DNA from: Streptomyces sp. NRRL F-5122
GTDB lineage: Bacteria > Actinomycetota > Actinomycetes > Streptomycetales > Streptomycetaceae
Assembly (NCBI RefSeq): GCF_001507435.1
Contig: NZ_LMWH01000260.1
Location: forward strand, 1-42,924
Direction: 5' to 3'
Length of the DNA stretch: 42,924 bases
In this document: piece by piece, positions 18,280-26,600 of the stretch
How positions within the stretch are numbered: position 1 is the first letter of the stretch
Layout of the letters: each line of letters begins with the position of its first letter
The notes under the pieces: model-generated
Told to the model about the DNA's origin: nothing
Seen by the model: only the letters and a program-made list of their open reading frames with translations
The model's database searches: none
Program-made: the position numbers and the translations under genes

Positions 18280-18293
18280 TGAGGAAATCATCA
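18280..18293. promoter_or_regulatory. Operator-like site (TGAG-N6-ATCA) at the dioxygenase promoter
   Basis: The sequence TGAGGAAATCATCA is a one-mismatch variant of the TGAT-N6-ATCA motif found elsewhere beside the two paralogous TetR genes. On the minus strand it covers the presumed -10 box of the dioxygenase operon, a position fitting repression. Confidence 0.5.
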
Positions 18294-18316
18294 ACTTTGC
18301 TGATCCTCATCGTCAA
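18288..18316 (-). promoter_or_regulatory. Probable promoter of the aromatic-degradation operon
   Basis: On the minus strand TTGACG (18311-18316) is followed after 17 bases by TGATGA (18288-18293). The -35 box is close to consensus, the -10 box is weaker. Transcription would reach the dioxygenase ATG at 18252 after a short leader with the GGAGGG ribosome site. Confidence 0.45.
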
Positions 18317-18335
18317 TAGGGCAACTCTAGATTAT

Positions 18336-18349
18336 TGATAATCTCATCA
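18336..18349. promoter_or_regulatory. Operator site TGAT-N6-ATCA between dioxygenase operon and TetR
   Basis: TGATAATCTCATCA is identical in 13 of 14 positions to the site at 37022-37035 beside the paralogous TetR gene. The half-sites TGAT and ATCA are inverted repeats. It lies in the divergent region, upstream of the presumed TetR promoter. Confidence 0.6.
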
Positions 18350-18377
18350 GCAATGGCAGACTCATCGCGACGGTTGT

Positions 18378-18389
18378 TACACTCGCCGT
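18378..18389 (+). promoter_or_regulatory. Likely -10 box for leaderless TetR transcript
   Basis: TACACT at 18378-18383 lies six bases before the ATG at 18390 and there is no ribosome site, so the mRNA probably begins at the start codon. Confidence 0.5.
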
Positions 18390-19025
18390 ATGCCGACGTC
18401 AGCCCCGCCTATGAACCGCTTCGAGCGGCGCCGTGCCGAGACCCGCCAGGCGCTCGTGCGTGCGGCCCGGCAGATCCTCGCGGAGACCGGGGACACCAGC
18501 GCCAGCATCCAGGTGATCGCCGAGCGCGCGGACGTGGGTTTCGGCACCTTCTACAACCACTTCGAGTCCAAGACGGAGCTGTTCGACGCCGCGGTGACGG
18601 ACGCCTTGGAGGAGTTCGGCCAGGTCATCGACGAGCGTGTACAAGGGATTGACGACCCGGCCGAGCTCGTCGCAACCGGCTTCCGGCTCACCGCCCGGAT
18701 GGCCGACTCCCACCCCGAACTCATGCGGATCCTGCGCGACCGCGGCCTGGCCCACATCCACTCCGACCGCGGCCTATCCCCACGAGCCCTGCGTGACCTG
18801 GAGATCGGCATTGCCTCGGGCCGCTTCACCTGCCCCAATCCGACCACGGCCCTGTCCGCCCTGGGCGGCACCCTGCTGTCCCTCGTGGCGCTGAGGCTGG
18901 ATCGTCCGGACCTCGACGGCGACGAAATCGCCTCCGACCTGGCCGAAATGGTCCTACGTATGCTCGATGTCGCCCCGGACGACGCCCACGAAGTCACCCG
19001 GCGCCCCCTGCCCGGCCTCGGTTGA
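18390..19025 (+). CDS. TetR family regulator of the aromatic operon (paralogue 1)
   Basis: The 211-residue protein has a classic TetR_N domain: NRFERRRAETRQALVRAARQ, then ILAETGDTSASIQVIAERAD and VGFGTFYNHFESKTELFDAA. The ligand-binding part (RLTARMADSHPELMRILRDR, then GLSPRALRDLEIGIASGRFT) is less conserved. It diverges from the dioxygenase operon, with TGAT-N6-ATCA-like sites between, so it most likely represses that operon until an aromatic effector binds. The protein at 36197-36826 is a clear paralogue, nearly identical over the helix-turn-helix and diverged in the effector domain, which predicts shared operators but different effectors. Confidence 0.93.
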   Translation: MPTSAPPMNRFERRRAETRQALVRAARQILAETGDTSASIQVIAERADVGFGTFYNHFESKTELFDAAVTDALEEFGQVIDERVQGIDDPAELVATGFRLTARMADSHPELMRILRDRGLAHIHSDRGLSPRALRDLEIGIASGRFTCPNPTTALSALGGTLLSLVALRLDRPDLDGDEIASDLAEMVLRMLDVAPDDAHEVTRRPLPGLG

Positions 19026-19031
19026 GAGCGT

Positions 19032-19736
19032 CTATTGGCTTAGCGAGCCTGAGCGTTGCTCAGCCTGGAGCCAATCGCCTTCGTGCCCTGGCACTGAACG
19101 ACAAGAGCCGCCAGCCCGCGTGGCACGTCCGTCCGGACGCTGGTCGACCAGGCCGCAAGACCCGACCGAGGAGGGTGCCCGACGTCGCCTGGGCGCCGAG
19201 CCGTCCCAGTAAATGTCGCGCTTGCCGCCGCTGCGGGCCTCGGCGTCATGCAGGGTGACCAGGCGCATCGCGCCCGGCGGCCGGTCTTTTGGGTCCCGTC
19301 GTTGCACCTCGCCCTCTACCAGGTGGAAGGGCTGGACCCATACCTGCCGCAGGGTGCCGGCCTCCGGCAGCTCCCGCAGTGCCGGCGGTGCGTCGTCTGC
19401 CCAGATCATGCGCAGAAGTGCATGCCGTCCGCGTCGATCCGACCCCAGCGCGAACTTCCAGTCGATCCTGGCCCGCACGGCCTCCGCGGCCTGCCGGTCG
19501 GTCAGCCCTTCCACGAATTGCAACACCAGCACCATCACCAGGCGTCCCGGCGACCAAGCCCGCTTCCCCCGGGCCGGGAGCAAGCCTGCGAACTGCTCGT
19601 CGCTGAACAGAACGCCCAGCTCATCCCGCATTCGGATCGCCAGGCTCCCCTTCGGGAAGGCCGCCCGCGCCACCCGCATCGTCTCCGCCGGGACCTCATC
19701 AGACCCGCTCGGCATCGACATCGACACCCTCCCCAT
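19032..19736 (-). pseudogene. IS1182-like transposase remnant with internal deletion
   Basis: The frame from 19736 begins with a well-conserved IS1182-family N-terminus (FPKGSLAIRMRDELGVLFSD, LVMVLVLQFVEGLTDRQAAE, AVRARIDWKFALG). It then jumps at about 19437 straight to a region that normally lies some 150-200 residues later (PPALRELPEAGTLRQVWVQP, RRDPKDRPPGAMR, DAEARSGGKRDIYWDG). Homology ends near 19200 and the remaining codons to the stop at 19032 are unrelated. The catalytic DDE core is therefore largely missing and no flanking terminal repeats were identified. It marks an old insertion between the TetR gene and the protease. Confidence 0.75.
19034..19075. terminator. Stem-loop structure after the TetR gene
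   Basis: ATTGGCT (19034-19040) pairs with AGCCAAT (19069-19075), and inside it CTGAGC-GTT-GCTCAG (19049-19063) forms a second perfect hairpin. It begins nine bases after the TetR stop. No U-tract follows, so this is a possible factor-assisted terminator or part of the adjoining transposon debris. Confidence 0.4.
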
Positions 19737-19746
19737 ACGACAACGC

Positions 19747-19781
19747 CGGCTCCCAAGACCACAATCAGGTCTCGGGAGCCG
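19747..19781. terminator. Strong hairpin terminator downstream of the protease gene
   Basis: CGGCTCCC (19747-19754) and AGACC (19756-19760) pair with GGTCT (1968-72 of this kilobase, 19768-19772) and GGGAGCCG (19774-19781), with one A/C mismatch and a 7-base loop. It lies about 75 bases beyond the protease stop on the minus strand and is the natural terminator for it. It could alternatively belong to the end of the IS1182-like remnant. Confidence 0.6.
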
Positions 19782-19856
19782 ACGTCACGCACAGGCCCGA
19801 ATTGATCAACGGCATCCCAGAGGGGCACCGGGCCCCTGCCTGCTCGTGCCGGATGC

Positions 19857-22800
19857 TTACTTCATGGTCGCCAGGGCCGCGTCGACGCCCGCGGTGGGCG
19901 AGCCGAGGCCGGTGACGGTGTCGTAGCCGGGGCCGGCGGTGCACTCCGCGCCGCACCGGCCGTTGGAGCCGGAGGTGATGTCCCGCAGAGAGGTGCTGCC
20001 GAGCCCGTAGACATCGGTGTGCGCCGTGTCCCCATACGGGCCGGCCGAAGCCAGGTGAGGCTTCGCGGCGGCGGCCCGGAGCTGGTCGGCCGAGGCGATG
20101 ATCGCGCCCCAGATCGGGGCGGACAGGCTGGTGCCGCCCACCTTGAACCACATGGACCTGGTGGTGTCACCGGAGGTCATGGTCATGTAGACGGGCACGC
20201 CGGTGGCGGGGTCGGCCACGAAACTGACGTCCGGCGTGGCCCGCAGCGGCGAGGACTGCACGCCGTCCTGGTAGGCCGGGCGCGGCTCGAAGTAGCTCAG
20301 CCCGCCACCGGTGGACCTCCATGCCGTCTCGTCCACCGTGTTGCCTTCGGCGTCCAGTCGGAGGCTGGTGCCGCCGATGGCGAGGGCGTAGGGGTTGGTG
20401 GCGGAATAGCCGGCGGGGTAGCCGTCGTCACCGGTGGACTGGACGCAGAGCGAGTCGGCCAGCTTGCAGTGGCCGTCGTAGAAGGACTGTTCGGAGAACT
20501 CGCCGGCGCCCCAGCTGTTGCTGACCGCCGCCGGGTGCAGTGCCGCGGCCGTGTCTTCGGCCCGGGACAGCGCCGCCATGGTCGGGTCCTCGGCCTCGAC
20601 CAGGACGACCTTGGCGTGCGGGGCCACCGAGTGCGCCCACTCGATGTCCAGCGCCGCCTCCTCGTTCCAGCCGGTGTCCGCCTCGGGCTGGGTGCCGTCC
20701 GCGTAGACCTGCTGGAAGTCGAAACAGTCCGCTCCCGCACTCACCGTGTCGCAGGTGGGCGGCAGGTTGAAGTGTGCGGAGAAGTGGTTCAGGTCCTCCT
20801 TTGCCGTCGGATAGTGGTAGGCGTCGACGATCGCGATCGTCTGGCCCGTGCCGTCGCCCTTGAGACCCAGGCGCGCCTGGATCTGCTGCGGGGTGTAGCC
20901 GGGGGCGACCTCGTCGGTGTTGTCCTGGCCCACGCTCAGTTTCGTGGCTGCCGGGGTCTTCTTCTGGATCTCGATCGGGACCGAGGCGGTGCCGATCGGC
21001 ATGCCGAGGTCCTTCAGCGGGCTCGCGCTGCGCATCCGGTCATCCGGGGCCTGAGGGGCCTTGAAGGCGGCCTGCGGGGCCGCGAGAGACGTGCCGCCGC
21101 CGCTCGGAGGCGCCGGGATCCGGGTGGGCTCGTCCTCGGAGAGCTTGTAGGTGGTCAGGCCGTGCGGAAAGTAGTCGATGTCGTTGACGGCGTCGCCGAT
21201 CGCCTGGGCCGAGATGTTCAGGGCCCTCCAGTCGAGCGCGAGACCGATCATGTCGTCACCGGGCCTGTCGCCCAGCTTCGCTGTTTCCACCTGGCTGGCC
21301 CCCAGGGCGAAGTCCGTGGCGCTCTCGCGGAGGAAGCCGTCGTTGTCGGCGAACGGTGTGTCGTAGGACCACAGGTTCTGGTAAGCGCCGACGAACGCCT
21401 CGGTTCCGCCGACAGACCTGGCGAACACTCCCGAGTGGAAGCCGAGGAAGGTGGGCACGTCGTAGGGCTCGCCGCCGTCCGCGGGGTACACATAGTCGTT
21501 GAACTCGCGCATCTCGACCAGGCCGGTCTTCTTTGACGCGACGAAGCCCTGCGACATCCCGGGGCTGTCGTAGTTCTTGATCACCGCGCCGGTGCGGGAA
21601 TCGAGGATCTGCACCAGGTGCTGGTAGGTCCGGAAATCGCCGGTGAACGCGAAGGCGACACCATGCCCGTCCGCGCCCGGGATGTTCGGGTCGGCCAGGG
21701 CGGGGTCGGTCGGCGCGATCGCGGCGGCACCGGTACCGGTCGGGGTCTGGGTCCAGATCGGGGTGCCGGTGGCAGAGTCCAGGCTGACCGCCGTCGGCGC
21801 CGCATCGGTGACCTCCGAGGGAAGGCCGATGCCGTGGTGCGCGCCGCCGTACTCGAAGAACAGGTGTCCGGCGTTGTCCGTGGTGACGCTGGAGAAGACC
21901 AGGCTCTTGCCCTCCGTGCCCTTCGGCTGGTACGTCCACAGCTTGTTGCCCTGCGCGGTGTACGCGGTCAGGCTGCTGCCCGGGATGACGATCTCGGAGT
22001 TGCTGTGGCCGTCGCCCACGACCGTGAGTGAGGCGACATAGCCGCCGGTGTGCACGTTCGCGCGCACCTTACCGCTGTGCGCGTCCAGCACGGCGAAGCC
22101 GTGGTCGGTCGCGGCCACCACGGAGTCGCCGGCTGCTTCCATGCCGGGGTTCGGCAAGAGGCGCAAGGTGTGCACCGAGCTGTCGGCGGTGGCACGCCAC
22201 AGGACGGTCGGCGCCGCCTTCTTCAGGCTTCTGCCGTCGAGGGCGAAGACACCGCGGCTCTGGCCGGCCACGATCAGGTCCTTGGTCCCGTCCTGGTTCA
22301 CGTCCGCGGCGACGGCCGCGTAGAGGTCGCCGGCCAGGGGCATGGCGTGCGACGTACCGCTGCGGGGGTTGACCGTGTAGGCGGTGTCGTCGTAGCCGAC
22401 GGTGAGCAACCCGCCCTGGTACGGGGTGAGCGTGTCGCCGGAGACAGCGCCCTCCTGCCGCCAGTCGAGGTGCCCGGTCGCGGCGTTCAGTCCGATGAGC
22501 TGGGTGTGCTCGGGACCCGCGGGAGTGGCTGCAGTAGCTCTGGCCGGGTCGGAGACCGAGGCGAACACCTCGCTGCCCTTCGCATCGGAGGACAGCCCCA
22601 TGGTCGGGGCGTTGGGGCCGCCGATAGTGGAGGCGGTGGTGTACGACCAGAGGGTGTGACCGTGGCTGTCCCAGCCGGAGATGCTGCTCTGACCGTCCGA
22701 CAGGTCGGCGTCGATGCCAAGCTCCGCCACCGCGAACTGGGGCTGCCGAGCGTGCGCGTTCGGCAGGACCTGGAAGGCCTCCGGCACAGTGCCCTCACGA

Positions 22801-24032
22801 GAGGCGAGCACTGTCCGGTCGCCGCTGTGCGCATCGATCGCGGTCAGGTCCCAACGCACCTTGTCGAAGGGATCGTTCTGCTCCACCACCAGGACGCGGT
22901 CCGCGCCCGGGTCCTTGACCAGTATGCGCGGGTAGCCGGGTGTCTTGGCGCGGGCCGCGACGCGGCCGTCGGAGGTCTTGAGCACCAGTACGTTGCCATC
23001 GGCCGGGCGCGGGCTTCCCAGGTCCATGGGGGTGTCGGACCAGGACGCGGCGATCCGGCCGGCGCCCATCGAGGTCAGATCACCCCAGTACGCCCAGGGC
23101 GCGTGCGTCGAGTAGGTCCAGTCGGCTCTCCCGGTGAGCTTGCCCTGAGCGGCGCGGCGGAAGCTGTAGGAGGTCAGGCTGCTGCGGCTGTCGCCCTGTT
23201 CAGTCACCGGATCGCCGCCCCAGTCCGGGCCGGTGGAGTCGGCGACGATCAGCTTGCCGTCCTGGACGAGCATCGTGCCGACGAAGCCCGGGACCAGTTT
23301 GCTCCACGCCGTCTTTCCGCTGCGTCCGTCAAGGACGGTCAGGAAGGTGCCGTAGTCCAGCTTGGAACCGGGTGAGGAGTACGGCCGAAACGGCCAGTCG
23401 CCGACCGCATAGGCCACGGCGACGTCAGCGACGCCGTCGCCGTTGAAGTCACCCGTGACATAGGGGTGCTTACCCGTGGCGGACATCTGGTACGGGTTGT
23501 AGCCGGCGTAGAGGTTCGGCAGATACGGGTACGGCTGGAACCAGTCGTTGGGAGTGACCTGCCAGTCTTTGTAGAGCGAGGTCGCTCCGCGGTGCCACAC
23601 CTGGTTGCCGTGCGCGTCGTGACGGGCGACGGTGCCGCCGCTGAAGACGCTTATCCAGTCCTTGGTGCCGCCGAGCGTCAGGCTCTCGGCGAAGCCCCGG
23701 GCAGTCTCCCACTGGCCGGTCCGCTCAAAGCCCGGGGCGGCGGACGAGGTGTTGGTGTGCGTGCCGGAGCCCGCCGTCACGGTGGGCTTGGTGCCCGCCA
23801 GCGTGGGGGCGGCAGCAACGGGGCCCTCCTGGGCGGCGACCTGCCCGGGTGTGCCGTCGATCCGGGGTTGGTACCGCTTGCTGAGCCTCTCGATCGCAGC
23901 GGCGGTCAGCCGGATGCCCTTCGCGCCGTGCGGAGGGTCCGCCTGAACCGGCGGTGTGACCAGCAAGCTGGCGGCCAGCCCCAGCACAGCGGCGACCATG
24001 CCGGAGCGTATGCCCTTTCTACGCATTCTCAA
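19857..24032 (-). CDS. Secreted beta-propeller / sedolisin (S53) fusion protease, 1391 aa
   Basis: The N-terminus (MRMRRKGIRSGMVAAVLGLA, then ASLLVTPPVQA) is a Sec signal peptide with an A-x-A-like cleavage site. Residues about 100-960 contain repeated beta-propeller blades with PQQ-like and FG-GAP-like motifs: GDFNGDGVADVAVAY, TVLDGRSGKTAW, LIGLNAATGHLDW, DVNQDGTKDLIVAG, AVLDAHSGKV, VSLDSATGTPIW. A linker leads to a C-terminal S53 domain: GQTIAIVDAYHYPTAKED, catalytic Glu1125 and Asp1129 in NEEAALDIEWAH, oxyanion Asp1202 in QSTGDDGYPAG, nucleophile Ser1302 in VGGTSLSAPIWG, and calcium-site segments SLRDITSG and GYDTVTGLGSP. The usual sedolisin prodomain was not recognised; the propeller occupies its place. 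It is an extracellular acid-type endopeptidase by family. It diverges from a TrmB/LuxR-like regulator. Confidence 0.88.
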   Translation of the reverse strand: MRMRRKGIRSGMVAAVLGLAASLLVTPPVQADPPHGAKGIRLTAAAIERLSKRYQPRIDGTPGQVAAQEGPVAAAPTLAGTKPTVTAGSGTHTNTSSAAPGFERTGQWETARGFAESLTLGGTKDWISVFSGGTVARHDAHGNQVWHRGATSLYKDWQVTPNDWFQPYPYLPNLYAGYNPYQMSATGKHPYVTGDFNGDGVADVAVAYAVGDWPFRPYSSPGSKLDYGTFLTVLDGRSGKTAWSKLVPGFVGTMLVQDGKLIVADSTGPDWGGDPVTEQGDSRSSLTSYSFRRAAQGKLTGRADWTYSTHAPWAYWGDLTSMGAGRIAASWSDTPMDLGSPRPADGNVLVLKTSDGRVAARAKTPGYPRILVKDPGADRVLVVEQNDPFDKVRWDLTAIDAHSGDRTVLASREGTVPEAFQVLPNAHARQPQFAVAELGIDADLSDGQSSISGWDSHGHTLWSYTTASTIGGPNAPTMGLSSDAKGSEVFASVSDPARATAATPAGPEHTQLIGLNAATGHLDWRQEGAVSGDTLTPYQGGLLTVGYDDTAYTVNPRSGTSHAMPLAGDLYAAVAADVNQDGTKDLIVAGQSRGVFALDGRSLKKAAPTVLWRATADSSVHTLRLLPNPGMEAAGDSVVAATDHGFAVLDAHSGKVRANVHTGGYVASLTVVGDGHSNSEIVIPGSSLTAYTAQGNKLWTYQPKGTEGKSLVFSSVTTDNAGHLFFEYGGAHHGIGLPSEVTDAAPTAVSLDSATGTPIWTQTPTGTGAAAIAPTDPALADPNIPGADGHGVAFAFTGDFRTYQHLVQILDSRTGAVIKNYDSPGMSQGFVASKKTGLVEMREFNDYVYPADGGEPYDVPTFLGFHSGVFARSVGGTEAFVGAYQNLWSYDTPFADNDGFLRESATDFALGASQVETAKLGDRPGDDMIGLALDWRALNISAQAIGDAVNDIDYFPHGLTTYKLSEDEPTRIPAPPSGGGTSLAAPQAAFKAPQAPDDRMRSASPLKDLGMPIGTASVPIEIQKKTPAATKLSVGQDNTDEVAPGYTPQQIQARLGLKGDGTGQTIAIVDAYHYPTAKEDLNHFSAHFNLPPTCDTVSAGADCFDFQQVYADGTQPEADTGWNEEAALDIEWAHSVAPHAKVVLVEAEDPTMAALSRAEDTAAALHPAAVSNSWGAGEFSEQSFYDGHCKLADSLCVQSTGDDGYPAGYSATNPYALAIGGTSLRLDAEGNTVDETAWRSTGGGLSYFEPRPAYQDGVQSSPLRATPDVSFVADPATGVPVYMTMTSGDTTRSMWFKVGGTSLSAPIWGAIIASADQLRAAAAKPHLASAGPYGDTAHTDVYGLGSTSLRDITSGSNGRCGAECTAGPGYDTVTGLGSPTAGVDAALATMK

Positions 24033-24132
24033 GTGACTACGCGCCTTTCGCGTGGGGAACAGGGCGGTCGGCTCACGAAGAGCACTGGTGAACGGCCCTG
24101 TGGGGAATGCCGGTACTGTTCCAGCGCACCCG

Positions 24133-24147
24133 CCTCACCGGGTGAGG
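24133..24147. promoter_or_regulatory. 15-bp palindrome between protease and TrmB-like regulator
   Basis: CCTCACC-G-GGTGAGG is a perfect inverted repeat in the middle of the 195-base divergent region. It is a candidate operator for the neighbouring regulator, controlling itself and the protease gene. Confidence 0.4.
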
Positions 24148-24227
24148 AACGGCTGGCCGATACCGGTCAGCAGCCGGTAGCGGCCATACATCGTCGCGGC
24201 CGCGAAACACAGGAGGGAGGCGAGCCT

Positions 24228-25202
24228 GTGCTGGAGTCCCTGGGTCTCGACGATCCGACCGAGCGCACCTATCGCCATCTGCTGGCTTCGCCGCCACTGA
24301 CCGCGACCGAACTAGCCAGGCATCAGTCCTGCAGCACGGCACAGGCCCGCCGCATGCTGGACGACCTGGTCGCAGCGGGCCTGGCGGTCCCCTCGGCGGG
24401 ACGGCCCACCCGCTACGCCCCGGTGGACCCGCGCATCGGCCTGGCCGCCCTGATCCGCGCGCGCCGTCTGGAGCTGGAGCGCGCGTCGGCCGCGCTGGAC
24501 GCCTACGGCGCCGAGTTCAACGAACGCAAGTTGAGCTCCGATCCGAGCCGGCTGGTCGAGATCCTCGAGGGGCCGGCCACAATCACCGCCTGGCTGACCG
24601 AGTTGATGGCGGGCGCCGAGCAGGAGGTCCTGTGCTTCGACACCCCGCCCTACCTCACGGCTGACGCGAGCGCGTTGCAGTTCGAGGAGGAGCTGCTGGC
24701 CCGTGGCGTGCGGGCACGAGCGATCTACTCGAGCCAGGTGCTGGCCATCCCCGTGCGCGCAGAACTGCTCCAACACCTCGTGCTTCTGGGGGAACAGGCC
24801 CGGGTGCTGCCCCATGTGCCGCTGAAGCTGCTGGTCTTCGACCGCCGAGATGCCCTCGTTCCGCTCACCACCGGCGCCGACGGGCTGCGCAGTACCGCCG
24901 CCCTGGTCCACCGGTCACCGCTGTGCGACGCGCTGGTCGACCTCTTCGAGGCGAGCTGGCAGCAGGCCACCCCCGTTTTCGGCAGCGAGGCACAGGAGAC
25001 GGAAAGCCATGCCGACCTCAGCGAGGCTGATCGCGCCCTGCTCCACCTGCTCCATGCTGGGCTGAAGGACGAGACGATAGCCCGCCAACTCGGCCTCAGC
25101 GAACGCACCCTGCGCCGCCGGATCACCGATCTGACCACCCGCCTCGGGGCAACAAGCCGATTCCAGGCAGGCGCGCAAGCAGTCCGCCGCGGGTGGCTCT
25201 GA
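24228..25202 (+). CDS. TrmB-like / LuxR C-terminal HTH regulator
   Basis: GTG at 24228 is preceded by AGGAGGGAGG, a very strong ribosome site, giving 324 residues; the open frame extends far upstream only as the antisense of the protease gene. The N-terminal helix-turn-helix (ERTYRHLLASPPLTATELAR, then HQSCSTAQARRMLDDLVAAG) is followed by a TrmB-type effector region (RRLELERASAALDAYGAEFN, EQEVLCFDTPPYLTADASAL, YSSQVLAIPVRAELLQHLVL). A LuxR-like helix-turn-helix closes the protein (LHAGLKDETIARQLGLSERT, then LRRRITDLTTRLGATSRFQA). Proteins of this two-HTH design are widespread in Streptomyces and often sit beside secreted peptidase genes. Here it probably controls the divergent protease. Confidence 0.88.
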   Translation: MLESLGLDDPTERTYRHLLASPPLTATELARHQSCSTAQARRMLDDLVAAGLAVPSAGRPTRYAPVDPRIGLAALIRARRLELERASAALDAYGAEFNERKLSSDPSRLVEILEGPATITAWLTELMAGAEQEVLCFDTPPYLTADASALQFEEELLARGVRARAIYSSQVLAIPVRAELLQHLVLLGEQARVLPHVPLKLLVFDRRDALVPLTTGADGLRSTAALVHRSPLCDALVDLFEASWQQATPVFGSEAQETESHADLSEADRALLHLLHAGLKDETIARQLGLSERTLRRRITDLTTRLGATSRFQAGAQAVRRGWL

Positions 25203-25344
25203 ACCAGGCGCGCAGGCCGCTGAACACAGCAGCCCCCGCTGCCAGCCAGCCACGGCTGGTTCGACGCTGCAGCGGTGCTCGCCGCAGTTGGTTGGAGTCC
25301 GTGCCCCTTGGATGCGGTTCAAGGGCCGCAAGCAATAGACCGTG

Positions 25345-25374
25345 GGCGCCGGTGCTCCCTCAAGCACCGGCGCC
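25345..25374. terminator. Bidirectional hairpin terminator
   Basis: GGCGCCGGTGCT and AGCACCGGCGCC form a perfect 12-bp stem with a 6-base loop between the convergent regulator gene (ends 25202) and alcohol dehydrogenase gene (ends 25420). It lacks a long T-run on either side but is by far the strongest structure in the gap. Confidence 0.75.
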
Positions 25375-25419
25375 TACTCACCCCTGCCCAGGGTGGCTTG
25401 ATGCCCTACTGACGAGGCG

Positions 25420-26466
25420 TCAGGGGACAAGGATGAGGCGGATCGGGTCGCCGATCTTGTACTCCAGCCGGTGGATGGCGTCGGCGGCCTCGATGAGCGG
25501 CATGTGGTCGGTGATGGAGGGGGCCAGGTCGAGACGTCCGTTGGACGCCAGCTGCACCAGCTCGGAGACGGACTCGGGGAAGCCGCCATAGTGACCGCGC
25601 ACCTGCTTGGACAGGTAGTTGAAGGTCAGGCCCTCGGTGATGGTGAGCGGCTTGGGTGTGATGCCCACCAGGATCAGGGAGCCGCCCAGACCGAGCACGG
25701 AGGCGGCCTGCTCGCGGACGGCGGGCACGCCGGCGCAGTCGAAGGCGAAGTCCAGGCCGCGTCCGCCGGTGGCAGCGCGTACCTGGTCAGCGAAGTCGAG
25801 GGGGGCCGGATCCAGAGCGAAGTCCGCGCCGAAGGCCAGAGCGCGCTCCCGCGCGCTGGGCAGCGGGTCGACGGCGATGATCGGCGCGGCGCCGACCAGG
25901 CGGGCAAGGCGCACGTTGTGCGCGCCCACTCCGCCCACGCCCCACACGCCGACGGACTGAGCGGCACGGACGCCTGCGGTGGCGACGACGGCGGCGTAGG
26001 GGGTGGAGACCGCGTCGGGGATGATCGCGGCCTGGTCGAAGGGGAGGCTGTCGGGGATGGGGATGAGGGTGTCCTCGCGGGCGAGGGTGTACTGGGCCCA
26101 GCCGCCGTCGTAGTCGATGCCGGCGGTGAGCATCTGGGTGCAGGGCCGGCGGCGCACGCATCCGGCGCACTGGCCGCAGGTCTTGCCTGCCTCCAAGGTG
26201 ACGCGGGTGCCGACGCTGAGACCGCGCTTGAGGTCAGGGCCGAGCGTGTGGATCACACCGGAGACCTCGTGGCCGACGGTGACCACATCGGAGGTGGCGA
26301 ACAGCGGGACGAGGGAGCCGTCGATCAGGTGGACGTCCGACAGGCAGACGCCTGCGGCCTTCACCTCGATGAGGACCTCGCCCGGGCCGGGCACGGGGAC
26401 GGGGACCTCCTCCACAAGGAACTTCTTGCTGTCCAGGTGGAAGCGTCCGGCGAGCATGGTGTCCAT
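25420..26466 (-). CDS. Zinc-type alcohol dehydrogenase
   Basis: The 348-residue medium-chain dehydrogenase starts at ATG 26466 (a second ATG follows three codons later; the ribosome site AAAGTAG is modest). The GroES-like domain has the catalytic cysteine in KAAGVCLSDVHLIDG, the GHE motif in VTVGHEVSGV, and a structural-zinc lobe CGQCAGCVRRRPC whose fourth cysteine is two residues closer than in the common pattern. The cofactor site is VGVWGVGGVGAHNVRLARLV, with Asp after strand 2 (IIAVDPLPSARE) suggesting NAD preference. It lies 134 bases downstream of the P450 fusion on the same strand, so it may oxidise the alcohol formed by that enzyme. Confidence 0.9.
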   Translation of the reverse strand: MDTMLAGRFHLDSKKFLVEEVPVPVPGPGEVLIEVKAAGVCLSDVHLIDGSLVPLFATSDVVTVGHEVSGVIHTLGPDLKRGLSVGTRVTLEAGKTCGQCAGCVRRRPCTQMLTAGIDYDGGWAQYTLAREDTLIPIPDSLPFDQAAIIPDAVSTPYAAVVATAGVRAAQSVGVWGVGGVGAHNVRLARLVGAAPIIAVDPLPSARERALAFGADFALDPAPLDFADQVRAATGGRGLDFAFDCAGVPAVREQAASVLGLGGSLILVGITPKPLTITEGLTFNYLSKQVRGHYGGFPESVSELVQLASNGRLDLAPSITDHMPLIEAADAIHRLEYKIGDPIRLILVP

Positions 26467-26600
26467 GGGGATCTACTTTCTGTGAGCGGCACTCCCGGCG
26501 GTTCGGGCCGATAGGCGCCGTGTGGTGTCTGGCTGGCTTGTGAGGGCCGGGAGACGTACGGGGTGGCAGGACGCGCCGCACGCCTCCCGGCGTCCGGGGG

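Noticed and set aside
20019..23375. Plus-strand frames of 505 and 441 codons antisense to the protease
   Set aside because: Shadows of the propeller and S53 coding sequence, without domain motifs or ribosome sites.
23466..24227. N-terminal extension of the TrmB-like regulator
   Set aside because: It overlaps the start of the protease gene on the other strand; GTG 24228 with AGGAGGGAGG is a far better start.
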